This document shows positions 1 through 5,915 of a DNA stretch of 10,347 nucleotides, one piece after another. How positions within the stretch are numbered: position 1 is the first letter of the stretch; each line of letters opens with the position of its first letter. The position numbers were made by a program, and so were the translations under genes. Where the stretch lies: the NCBI GenBank assembly GCA_023262645.1, contig JALRAA010000026.1:1-10347 (forward strand), in the 5' to 3' direction. Source of the stretch: Burkholderiaceae bacterium. Its GTDB lineage: Bacteria; Pseudomonadota; Gammaproteobacteria; Burkholderiales; Burkholderiaceae_C. The notes under the pieces are model-generated. The model had not been told where the DNA came from, made no database searches, and was given only the letters and a program-made list of their open reading frames with translations.

Positions 1-10
1 CCACCACGAC

Positions 11-901
11 TCAGGCGGTTGTGCCCCATTGGTCACGCCATTGCATCACCCATTCGGCCAGCGCTTGTGCGCATGTCGCGGCTTGGGAGGGTTGTAACTG
101 CAAGACGTTGGCGGCGGATTGCAAGGCGGCCAATGCTTGTTCAGGCGAGCCAATTTCCACGGCTTGCGCGCCATTTTGTTTTGACAGCTTTGCTCCGTCC
201 TCGGCCAAAACCAGCGGGGTGTGCAAGTAAGTGGGCTGGGGCAACCCCAGCGCTTGCTGCAACAGACATTGTCTGGGCGTGTTGTCGGCCAAGTCTTCTC
301 CGCGCACCACATGCGTGATGGCTTGCGCGGCATCGTCAACCACCACAGCCAATTGATACGCCCACAAACCATCACGGCGCCACAGCACAAAGTCACCAAC
401 ACAGGCCGCGACATTTTGCGTTTGGTCACCCAGTCGTCTGTCATGCCACGCCCATGCGGTTTCATCAACTTTAAAACGCACAGACATACCCGCGCGAAAT
501 GGCAAAGACAAACCGCGACAACTGCCCGGGTAGGGCCTGTCTTTGTGACGTTCACTGGCGATGCCTTGCGCCAGCCACGCTGTGGCAATGGCTGCACGTG
601 AACACTGGCAGGCGTAAACCGCTTGCAGCTTTTTCAATCTGTCCAACGCTTCTTGGTAAAGGTTTGAACGCTGCGATTGCCACACCACCGGCTCTTCACT
701 GTGCATTCCGCAGGCAGCGAGCTGTGCCAATTGGTGATGCGCTGCGTCGACAGAGCAACGTGGTTGATCCACGTCTTCGATGCGAACCAACCATACGCCA
801 TGGTGCGCTTTGGCGTCCAGCCAACTGGCCAATGCCGCCACCAAAGAACCGGCATGCAGCGGCCCAGTGGGCGAGGGGGCAAAGCGGCCACGGTAGCTCA
901 T
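11..901 (-). CDS. gluQ: Glutamyl-Q tRNA(Asp) synthetase
   Basis: This 296-residue protein is a truncated paralogue of glutamyl-tRNA synthetase. In the known family it activates glutamate and attaches it to queuosine at the wobble position of tRNA-Asp in the cytoplasm. The N-terminus has the class I opening RFAPSPTGPLHAGS (residues 6-19), with PLHAGS as the HIGH-type motif. IEDVD (41-45), RGEDL (200-204) and KLSKQ (238-242, the KMSKS equivalent) follow. Zinc ligands are visible as C98-x-C100 and Y124/C128. The length is normal for GluQ, and the anticodon-binding domain of a full GltX is absent, which separates the two. The start is the first Met before SYRGRFAPSP; no good Shine-Dalgarno sequence precedes it. 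The gene is divergent from the puc operon and has no functional link to it that I can see. Confidence 0.95.
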   Translation of the reverse strand: MSYRGRFAPSPTGPLHAGSLVAALASWLDAKAHHGVWLVRIEDVDQPRCSVDAAHHQLAQLAACGMHSEEPVVWQSQRSNLYQEALDRLKKLQAVYACQCSRAAIATAWLAQGIASERHKDRPYPGSCRGLSLPFRAGMSVRFKVDETAWAWHDRRLGDQTQNVAACVGDFVLWRRDGLWAYQLAVVVDDAAQAITHVVRGEDLADNTPRQCLLQQALGLPQPTYLHTPLVLAEDGAKLSKQNGAQAVEIGSPEQALAALQSAANVLQLQPSQAATCAQALAEWVMQWRDQWGTTA

Positions 902-950
902 AAGAGGAACAGAAAAATAAAAAATCCAATGAATTCAAAGAGTTGCGAGA

Positions 951-956
951 AGTATA
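951..956 (-). promoter_or_regulatory. Possible gluQ -10 box
   Basis: On the minus strand TATACT lies about 50 nt before the gluQ start, inside an AT-rich stretch. A TTGACG lies upstream but only 14 nt away, too close for a normal -35 box. It is a weak candidate based on one hexamer. Confidence 0.25.
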
Positions 957-984
957 TAGGTGCTCGAAGGCGTCAAAAATAGAC

Positions 985-1002
985 TGTAAATAAAGGTTGA
1001 CA
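985..1002 (+). promoter_or_regulatory. PpsR/CrtJ-type operator, site 1
   Basis: The sequence is an exact TGT-N12-ACA match (TGTAAATAAAGGTTGACA). This is the consensus of PpsR/CrtJ, the redox- and light-responsive repressor of photosynthesis genes in purple bacteria. It covers the -35 box of the puc promoter. The motif match is seen directly; the protein that binds it is inferred from the family and from the antenna operon downstream. Confidence 0.7.
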
Positions 1003-1024
1003 GAATAGAGTGTCAATCTAAAAT
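997..1024 (+). promoter_or_regulatory. puc operon sigma70-like promoter
   Basis: A perfect TTGACA (997-1002) is followed after 16 nt by TAAAAT (1019-1024, five of six matches to TATAAT). Transcription would start near 1031 and leave a leader of about 100 nt before pucB. Both boxes lie under PpsR-type sites, the arrangement known for bch/puc promoters repressed by CrtJ. No other promoter of comparable quality was found between 902 and 1130. Confidence 0.65.
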
Positions 1025-1028
1025 CACT
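1011..1028 (+). promoter_or_regulatory. PpsR/CrtJ-type operator, imperfect site 2
   Basis: TGT-N12-ACT differs from the TGT-N12-ACA consensus by one base and starts 8 bp after the end of site 1, putting both on the same helix face. It covers the -10 box. Paired sites 8 bp apart are the spacing known for cooperative CrtJ binding at bchC. The TGTCAA here also forms a perfect dyad with TTGACA of site 1 (997-1002 and 1011-1016, 8 nt between). Confidence 0.5.
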
Positions 1029-1055
1029 TTAATTCCGTAAGGGATTGAACCCATT

Positions 1056-1100
1056 TGTGGCCATGGGGGCCATGAGTAACCCTCGTGCGGGTTTTGCACG
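1056..1100 (+). promoter_or_regulatory. Structured puc leader with competing hairpins
   Basis: Three short stems can form in the leader. The first is TGGCC (1058-1062) with GGCCA (1068-1072). The second is AACCC (1078-1082) with GGGTT (1089-1093), followed by TT. The third is CGTGC (1084-1088) with GCACG (1096-1100). The second and third share bases and exclude each other, as in attenuators, but the stems are only 5 bp and no leader peptide was identified. Confidence 0.25.
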
Positions 1101-1130
1101 GACGTGAAAATCTTTCAAGGAGATAACACC

Positions 1131-1277
1131 ATGTCAGACAAAGTAGGGCCAACCGGCCTGACAGAAGCCGAGTCAGAAGAAATTCATCGGCACCTTATCC
1201 AAGGGACTCAAATCTTTGGAATGATTGCAGCGTTGGCGCATTTGCTGGCGTACATCTATTCCCCTTGGTTGAAATAA
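1131..1277 (+). CDS. pucB: Light-harvesting LH2-type antenna beta subunit
   Basis: This 48-residue single-span membrane protein binds bacteriochlorophyll and pairs with the alpha subunit to build the ring-shaped peripheral antenna. The family signature is clear: GLTEAESEEIH (residues 9-19), QGTQIFG (24-30), the transmembrane segment around 28-43, the bacteriochlorophyll ligand His37 in LAHLLAY, and the C-terminal SPWLK. The Ile-x-Gly-Thr-x-x-Phe block points to LH2 (PucB) rather than LH1 (PufB), and an adjacent pucC supports this. His19 matches beta-His12 of the Rhodoblastus acidophilus LH2. The position matching beta-Arg20, which contacts B800, is Gln27 here. AAGGAG at 1117-1122 gives a strong ribosome binding site. 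pucA begins 12 nt downstream, so the two genes are co-transcribed and probably translationally coupled. Confidence 0.93.
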   Translation: MSDKVGPTGLTEAESEEIHRHLIQGTQIFGMIAALAHLLAYIYSPWLK

Positions 1278-1289
1278 AAGGAGCACCAC

Positions 1290-1481
1290 ATGATCTACGG
1301 AAAAATCTGGACAGTGGTCAAACCCTCTGTCGGCCTTCCCATCATCCTCGCGGCAGTGGCCATTGGATCGTTCTCGGTTCACTTGGCTTTGACCCTCAAC
1401 ACCACTTGGGTCAAGAAATTTTTGAATGGAAGTGCAGCCAGCGCAGCGGTCGTTCAGACTGTCAAAACGCCAACTGCCTGA
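1290..1481 (+). CDS. pucA: Light-harvesting LH2/LH3-type antenna alpha subunit
   Basis: This 63-residue protein is the alpha partner of PucB in the intracytoplasmic membrane. Residues 4-17 (GKIWTVVKPSVGLP) match the LH2 alpha N-terminus closely. His31 is the axial ligand of the B850/B820 bacteriochlorophyll, and NTTW (37-40) ends the membrane span. From recalled sequences it aligns without gaps to Rhodoblastus acidophilus alpha chains over residues 1-48. That puts Phe44-Leu45 where B800-850 antennae have Tyr-Trp; Phe-Leu is the pair in B800-820 (LH3) chains, and loss of the two hydrogen bonds shifts absorption to the blue. The tail after residue 48 is about 15 residues, Ala/Val/Thr-rich, and longer than in the acidophilus proteins. 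An AAGGAG sequence lies 7 nt before the start (1277-1282). Confidence 0.93.
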   Translation: MIYGKIWTVVKPSVGLPIILAAVAIGSFSVHLALTLNTTWVKKFLNGSAASAAVVQTVKTPTA

Positions 1482-1503
1482 CCCCCCAAAAATTTCTTTT
1501 TTT

Positions 1504-1539
1504 GAATGGGCCGGAATGCAACCATTCCGGTCCATTTTT
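1504..1539 (+). terminator. Intercistronic pucA/pucC hairpin (attenuator or mRNA stabiliser)
   Basis: AATGGGCCGGAATG (1505-1518) pairs with CATTCCGGTCCATT (1523-1536) over 14 bp with one G-U pair and a CAAC loop, and runs into a T-rich tail (1535-1539). This is the strongest stem in the window. Hairpins after the antenna genes of puf and puc operons are known to raise pucBA or pufBA mRNA relative to downstream genes, by partial termination or by blocking 3' decay. Here it ends only 6 nt before the likely pucC start. Confidence 0.75.
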
Positions 1540-1542
1540 CAA

Positions 1543-2907
1543 ATGAACACCACGGTCGCTAAACCCACCAAAAGCTGGATCAAGATCGGCGCCAAATTCC
1601 TGCCTTTCGCAGATGTGGCCTCCGACACATTACCGCTCAGCAGGTTATTGCGGCTTTCCTTGTTTCAAATTTCTGTTGGCATGGCGCTCGCCATGTTGAT
1701 CGGCACACTCAATCGCGTGATGATTGTGGAATTGCATGTCCCCGCCTCGTTGGTGGCGGTCATGGTGTCATTGCCTTTGCTGTTCGCACCGTTTCGCGCC
1801 TTGATCGGTTTTCGCTCTGACCACCACCGATCGCACTTGGGCTGGCGCCGCGTTCCCTACATTTGGATGGGCACATTGTTGCAATTCGGTGGTTTTGCCA
1901 TCATGCCATTTGCGTTGTTGGTGTTGGGTGGTTTGGGGCAGGCTTCACACGCGCCTGCTTGGGTGGGTCACTTGGGCGCTGGCATGGCATTCTTGTTGGT
2001 GGGTGCAGGGTTACACACCACCCAAACCGTGGGTTTGGCATTGGCCACCGATTTGGCGCCTGCCCAAGACCGGCCGAAAGTGGTGGGTCTGATGTACGTG
2101 ATGCTCTTGGTAGGCGTCATATTCAGTTCCATGGTGTTCGGCCATGTGCTTGAGGATTTCTCACCGGGCACCTTGATTCGAACCGTACAAGCTGCTGCCG
2201 TGATGACCATTTCTTTAAATGTCATTGCCTTGTGGAAACAAGAAGGCAGATCGCGCGGGCGGCCACCCGGTGAGTACGAAGAGGACCCCGACTTTTTGTC
2301 CTCTTTCAAAATGTTTTGCAGTGGCGAAAACGCCGTTCGCCGTTTGTGGGCGATTGGCTTGGGCACCATGGCCTTTAGCATGGAAGACATTCTGCTGGAG
2401 CCTTTTGGCGGAGAAATTCTTGGCTTGAGCGTCGCCCAAACCACCTACTTGACGGCTTTTTTGGCCATGGGTGGTTTGGTGGGTTTCGCTTGGGCGTCGC
2501 ATGTACTCAGCAAAGGCGCTGACCCGTTCAAGATGGCCAGCCGTGGTGCCATGGTGGGCATTCCTGCTTTTTGTGCGGTTATTTTTTCAGCGCCACAAGC
2601 GTCTATTCCCATGTTCACCATTGGGGTGGTGTTCATCGGTTTGGGTGCTGGTTTGTTCGGGCACGGTACCTTGACCGCCACCATGAACAGCGCACCGCCG
2701 GGGCAGGCGGGCTTGGCCTTGGGTGCTTGGGGCGCCGTTCAGGCTTCTACAGCAGGCATGGCCATGGCTTTGGGTGGCATTTTGCGCGACCTCGCCGCGC
2801 AATTCACCGCCTCGGCTGGCGCATATTCTGTTGTGTATAGTCTAGAAATCATCTTGTTAATATTGACGGTTTTGATCATGAACCCCTTGGTGAAAGCCAA
2901 GTCTTGA
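1543..2907 (+). CDS. pucC: PucC, antenna assembly factor of the MFS/BCD family
   Basis: This 454-residue polytopic membrane protein belongs to the bacteriochlorophyll-delivery (BCD) branch of the major facilitator superfamily, with about 12 predicted spans. PucC/LhaA proteins are needed to assemble or deliver pigment to LH2 and LH1. Recognisable stretches are WIKIGAKFLPFAD (start region), GTLNRVMIVEL, FAPFRALIGFRSDHHRSHLG and GAGLHTTQTVGLALATDLAP. The open frame extends upstream to 1426, overlapping pucA, but family similarity begins near Lys-Pro-Thr-Lys-Ser-Trp, so the Met at 1543 is preferred; Met at 1516 lies inside the hairpin. No Shine-Dalgarno sequence is seen before 1543, and the hairpin at 1505-1536 sits immediately upstream. 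Low translation relative to pucBA is therefore expected. The location behind pucBA favours PucC over LhaA. Confidence 0.9.
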   Translation: MNTTVAKPTKSWIKIGAKFLPFADVASDTLPLSRLLRLSLFQISVGMALAMLIGTLNRVMIVELHVPASLVAVMVSLPLLFAPFRALIGFRSDHHRSHLGWRRVPYIWMGTLLQFGGFAIMPFALLVLGGLGQASHAPAWVGHLGAGMAFLLVGAGLHTTQTVGLALATDLAPAQDRPKVVGLMYVMLLVGVIFSSMVFGHVLEDFSPGTLIRTVQAAAVMTISLNVIALWKQEGRSRGRPPGEYEEDPDFLSSFKMFCSGENAVRRLWAIGLGTMAFSMEDILLEPFGGEILGLSVAQTTYLTAFLAMGGLVGFAWASHVLSKGADPFKMASRGAMVGIPAFCAVIFSAPQASIPMFTIGVVFIGLGAGLFGHGTLTATMNSAPPGQAGLALGAWGAVQASTAGMAMALGGILRDLAAQFTASAGAYSVVYSLEIILLILTVLIMNPLVKAKS

Positions 2908-2950
2908 GTCCCCGCCACTTTTTCAGTCAGCCACACACTAGGAGAACACC

Positions 2951-3037
2951 ATGAAAGTCCAAACCGTTTTATTCATCATGTGGATCATCGTCATGATTTT
3001 CTTGTTGGCCAATTGGCTCAACAAGCCACGCCGCTGA
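2951..3037 (+). CDS. Unrecognised 28-aa single-span membrane peptide in the puc operon
   Basis: I do not recognise this peptide. It begins MKVQTVLF and ends LNKPRR. Residues 5-22 form one hydrophobic helix (TVLFIMWIIVMIFLLANW) with Trp residues at positions 11 and 22, flanked by Lys2 and by a basic tail (Lys25, Arg27, Arg28). There is no His that would serve as a chlorophyll ligand. A good ribosome binding site, AGGAGA, lies about 6 nt before the ATG, better than that of pucC, and the ATG follows the pucC stop by 43 nt on the same strand. This supports a real cistron. By position and shape it could be a small antenna-associated subunit analogous to the gamma polypeptides of some LH1 and LH2 rings, but no sequence homology is claimed. 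It ends 8 nt before the convergent renalase-like gene. Confidence 0.65.
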   Translation: MKVQTVLFIMWIIVMIFLLANWLNKPRR

Positions 3038-3045
3038 TTCTGTAT

Positions 3046-4095
3046 TTACTGGCTTTTGTCAGCCATGCGCAGAGCCAGACTCAGCCCGCTGACAAAAGCA
3101 TCTTCAACCCGGTGGCCCAGCAACCAGTCACCGCACACCCCTAGGCTTAACTTCGGGTCCCACAGGTGCTTTTTTCCCAAAGGCTGAACAGTTTTGGCAT
3201 AGCGCCACAAATGCGTTTGGGCAAATCCCGGTTCAGCACGAATACCGGTCAATTCTGAGAAAGCCTTCAACAGCTTGTCTTGCACACGCTGTGCATCGTC
3301 TTCCAAATGGTGTTGCGACCATTGCGCGCTGGCTTGTACCGTCCAACGCTCGACCGATGAACGTCCCGGTTTGGAGGACTCCCTGCATATCCAAGCCACA
3401 CGGTGGTGGGTGCTGCGAGCCGCATTCCATTGGGGGCCTAAATGGTTCAGAGTGGGTTGTGCCAGCGGGAACGCCAACATCAGCGTCCAGCACGGGGCAA
3501 CCTCTACTCCAGCCATGTCATTGAGACCGTTGAAACCGGCTGCTGGCGCGCCAGACTGACGCAGCAAGTAGTCAGCTTGTACATGCGGAATTGCCAACAC
3601 CACTTGGTCAAAACCTGTGTGCGCAACACCATCGCTGCACACGATGTCCCAAGACTTGCCCGTGGCAGCCGATCGACGCAGAAACTGAACTTGCGACTCC
3701 AGATGCAAACCACACGCCTCGTGCAGGGGTTGGGCCCAATGTCTCAGTAAGCTGTTCATGCCCGGAGCCGCCACGAAATGCGGCTCGCGCAGCGGCAAGG
3801 GCGCCTCAACGACACGACCCAAAGGGTCGAGCACCCGAACGGCATTCGCACTCCATGGGCGGCAAATCTCGGGAGTGCCCGGGACATGGGTGATGGCTTT
3901 CATGAATTGCGGGTCGCGAATGGTGAAATACTGCACACCATGGTCAAAGTTGCCATAGGGCGTGTTTCGTGTGGCCATGCGACCACCTGCGCCATGGCTT
4001 TTTTCGAACACACTGACCTGATGGCCCGCTTGCATCAAGGTACGGGCGACTGCGATACCGGCCATGCCGGCGCCAATGACAGCTGTGTGTTTCAT
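3046..4095 (-). CDS. Renalase-like NAD(P)/FAD-dependent oxidoreductase
   Basis: This 349-residue flavoprotein has an N-terminal dinucleotide-binding fold: VIGAGMAGIAVARTL (residues 6-20) carries GxGxxG, and Glu31 in VFEKSHGAGGRMATR (29-43) should bind the FAD ribose. FDHGVQYFTIR (50-60) is typical of the renalase-like group (COG3380). The C-terminal block with CGDWLLGHRVEDAFVSGLSLA is the second FAD contact common in amine-oxidase folds. Bacterial renalases oxidise misreduced isomers of NAD(P)H; that reaction is possible here but the substrate cannot be read from sequence. No export signal is visible, so it is probably cytoplasmic. It follows the LysR gene by 9 nt on the same strand, so the two are likely co-transcribed. 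The ribosome binding site is weak (AGG about 6 nt upstream). Confidence 0.85.
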   Translation of the reverse strand: MKHTAVIGAGMAGIAVARTLMQAGHQVSVFEKSHGAGGRMATRNTPYGNFDHGVQYFTIRDPQFMKAITHVPGTPEICRPWSANAVRVLDPLGRVVEAPLPLREPHFVAAPGMNSLLRHWAQPLHEACGLHLESQVQFLRRSAATGKSWDIVCSDGVAHTGFDQVVLAIPHVQADYLLRQSGAPAAGFNGLNDMAGVEVAPCWTLMLAFPLAQPTLNHLGPQWNAARSTHHRVAWICRESSKPGRSSVERWTVQASAQWSQHHLEDDAQRVQDKLLKAFSELTGIRAEPGFAQTHLWRYAKTVQPLGKKHLWDPKLSLGVCGDWLLGHRVEDAFVSGLSLALRMADKSQ

Positions 4096-4104
4096 GGCCT
4101 GACT

Positions 4105-5079
4105 CTACACCCTTGGCGACCCTGCCGAACCCATGGCTTGTCCCAATAAGGCTTGGCGGGTGTGTGCATGGGTGAGTTGAGATAACCACCATTGCAAGGC
4201 CCGGTCACCGGCGGGTGCTGTGCGGTGTCTCGGGTGGTCACGCCATGCGTAAACAATTTTGCCGCTGCGTTGCGGCCGCAACACAGTGCATTCGACCAAT
4301 TCCCCGCGTTCTATGTAGGGTCTGGCCAAGGGCTCCGGCAAAAACCCCGCGCCCATGCCGCGCAATTGGGCATCGAGCTTCGCGGCCATGCTCGGTACGG
4401 TCAACACATCTTGACCTGCCAGCAAGCCAATGGTGATGCCGTTGCCCTGCGGCACCGAGTCAGCCACCGCGACTGCACGGTGTGCACGAACATCTGCATC
4501 GCTGAGTGGCTGGCTGGCTGTCGCGAGTGGATGCCCAGGCGCCACCGCAAACACAAATCGCATGACCGGACCGATTTCTTCAAAGCGCAAACCAGAGGGC
4601 AGTTCCTCTTGCAAGACCACGCCGATGGCCAAATCGGCTTGGCCCGATGTCAATGCATAAAGTGTTCCGCTCAGGGTTTCATCGCGCAATCTCAGGCGTG
4701 TGGGTGGATTGGCTTCAAAAAAATGTTGGCACAAATCCATCACCACGCGTTGTTGAATGATGGTGTCTACCACCACGGTGAACTGGCTCTCCCAGCCAGT
4801 TGCCACCCGTTTGATGCGGTGCGCAATGCTGTCCATGTCGTTGAGCAGACGCAGGCCTTCGCTGAGCAACTCATCGCCTGCAGCCGTCAGCTTGGCCTGC
4901 CGCGATGACCTGTCAAACAACAGCACATCCAGTGCATCTTCCATTTGCCTGACCCGATAACTCAAGGCGCTGGGCACCAAGCCCATTTCGCGAGCGGCTG
5001 CCGCAAAACTGCCCAAGCGGGCAATGGTTTGCAGCATGGTCAGGCTTTCCGGGGTCAATACGTCTCGCGCGAAGTTCAT
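4105..5079 (-). CDS. LysR-family transcriptional regulator, YhaJ-like
   Basis: This 324-residue regulator has an N-terminal winged helix-turn-helix (about residues 10-68, recognition region GSFAAAAREMGLVPSALSYR) followed by a two-lobed effector domain (about 95-300). The helix-turn-helix and the following LDVLLFDRS resemble E. coli YhaJ, which also sits beside a pirin gene (yhaK). YhaJ responds to aromatic or quinone-like compounds; whether this protein does is inference. It is divergent from the pirin gene across a 105-bp spacer with a T-N11-A palindrome, so it probably controls the pirin-wrbA genes and itself. The renalase-like gene lies 9 nt downstream. The start at 5079 is the first Met before the helix-turn-helix; the ribosome binding site is not strong. 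Confidence 0.92.
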   Translation of the reverse strand: MNFARDVLTPESLTMLQTIARLGSFAAAAREMGLVPSALSYRVRQMEDALDVLLFDRSSRQAKLTAAGDELLSEGLRLLNDMDSIAHRIKRVATGWESQFTVVVDTIIQQRVVMDLCQHFFEANPPTRLRLRDETLSGTLYALTSGQADLAIGVVLQEELPSGLRFEEIGPVMRFVFAVAPGHPLATASQPLSDADVRAHRAVAVADSVPQGNGITIGLLAGQDVLTVPSMAAKLDAQLRGMGAGFLPEPLARPYIERGELVECTVLRPQRSGKIVYAWRDHPRHRTAPAGDRALQWWLSQLTHAHTRQALLGQAMGSAGSPRV

Positions 5080-5094
5080 TCAAGGCCTTATTGG

Positions 5095-5107
5095 TCAAAT
5101 AATTTGA
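5095..5107. promoter_or_regulatory. LysR box (T-N11-A palindrome)
   Basis: TCAAATAATTTGA is a perfect palindrome around a central A and fits the T-N11-A rule for LysR-family operators. It lies 16 bp upstream of the LysR gene and about 78 bp upstream of the pirin gene. This is where a divergent LysR protein would bind to repress itself and activate its target. Confidence 0.6.
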
Positions 5108-5124
5108 ATGATGCCATCAATCTG

Positions 5125-5146
5125 CACAGGTTTGCACGCACCTGTG
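5125..5146. promoter_or_regulatory. Second dyad in the LysR/pirin spacer
   Basis: CACAGGT (5125-5131) and ACCTGTG (5140-5146) are perfect 7-bp inverted arms with 8 nt between. It could be a second operator half or a site for another regulator. It has no T-tract, so a terminator is unlikely. No convincing -35/-10 pair for the pirin gene was found around it. Confidence 0.4.
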
Positions 5147-5184
5147 GCGATTTACATTCATCGCTCAGATAGACAAGGCAACAC

Positions 5185-5886
5185 ATGTTGATATTGCGCA
5201 AATCAGAGGACAGGGGATGGGCCGACCATGGTTGGTTGCAGTCCCACCACAGCTTTTCTTTCGCGGGTTACCACGACCCTGCCCACATGGGTTGGGGCAA
5301 TTTGCGGGTCATCAACGAAGACCGTATTGCACCGGGCACAGGTTTTGGCACCCACGGTCACCAAGACATGGAGATCATCAGCTATGTGCTCAGCGGTGAA
5401 TTGGCCCACCAAGACAGCATGGGCAATATCAAAGCCATCCCGCCGGGCGACATTCAGCGCATGAGCGCAGGTACGGGTGTGCGCCACAGCGAGTTCAACC
5501 ATGCACTGCAGCAACAGACCCATTTCTTGCAAATCTGGATATTGCCTGACCGAACAGGCGTGACGCCCAGTTATGAACAAAAAACCGTTCCAGCACAAAG
5601 CAAGCGAGGTCAGTTGACCTTGGTGGCGGGTCCTGAACCCGTGGCGCACGCGGTCAAAATTCACGCCGATGCCCAGATGTACGTCGGCCTTTTTGACGGC
5701 GATGAATCTTTTCATCAACCCTTGAACAACAAACGCAAACAGTACTTGCACCTGATCAGCGGTGCGTTGACGGCCAATGGCCACAACTTGAATGCCGGAG
5801 ATGCGTTGTTGATCTCTGACGAATCCGAATTGCACTTGGGCCACGCACGCCAAGCCGAAGTGCTGTTGTTTGACCTGGCGGCATAA
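5185..5886 (+). CDS. Pirin family protein (YhaK/YhhW type)
   Basis: This 233-residue bicupin has the metal site of pirins: His57, His59 (THGHQDME), His101 and Glu103 (GVRHSEFNH). LILRKSEDRGW at the N-terminus and HHSFSFAGYHDPAHMGWGNLRVINED (residues 21-46, shown here by its start and end) are family hallmarks. Known members include YhhW-type quercetin 2,3-dioxygenases and YhaK, a redox-sensitive protein. The natural substrate here is unknown. No signal peptide is seen, so it should be cytoplasmic. The length fits the short YhaK/YhhW class. The divergent YhaJ-like regulator and the WrbA-like gene 29 nt downstream suggest a role in handling quinones or electrophiles, as an inference. The start at 5185 is preceded by AAGG. 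Confidence 0.9.
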   Translation: MLILRKSEDRGWADHGWLQSHHSFSFAGYHDPAHMGWGNLRVINEDRIAPGTGFGTHGHQDMEIISYVLSGELAHQDSMGNIKAIPPGDIQRMSAGTGVRHSEFNHALQQQTHFLQIWILPDRTGVTPSYEQKTVPAQSKRGQLTLVAGPEPVAHAVKIHADAQMYVGLFDGDESFHQPLNNKRKQYLHLISGALTANGHNLNAGDALLISDESELHLGHARQAEVLLFDLAA

Positions 5887-5915
5887 ATTTTTTTCTTTCA
5901 CAGGACACCACACCC

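Noticed and set aside
1131..1481. Assignment of the antenna pair as LH1 (pufBA)
   Set aside because: The alpha N-terminus GKIWTVV and beta GTQIF block are LH2-like, pucC follows, and no pufL/pufM reaction-centre genes are present.
1426..1542. Upstream extension of the pucC reading frame overlapping pucA
   Set aside because: The extra 39 residues overlap the pucA coding region and the hairpin and do not resemble PucC N-termini; the Met at 1543 precedes the conserved part.
4192..4908. 238-codon open frame on the plus strand
   Set aside because: It is antisense to the LysR gene, has no family features and reflects codon bias of the true gene.
5203..5913. 236-codon open frame on the minus strand
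   Set aside because: It is antisense to the pirin gene, whose metal-binding motifs and family match are clear; the opposite frame has no recognisable domain.
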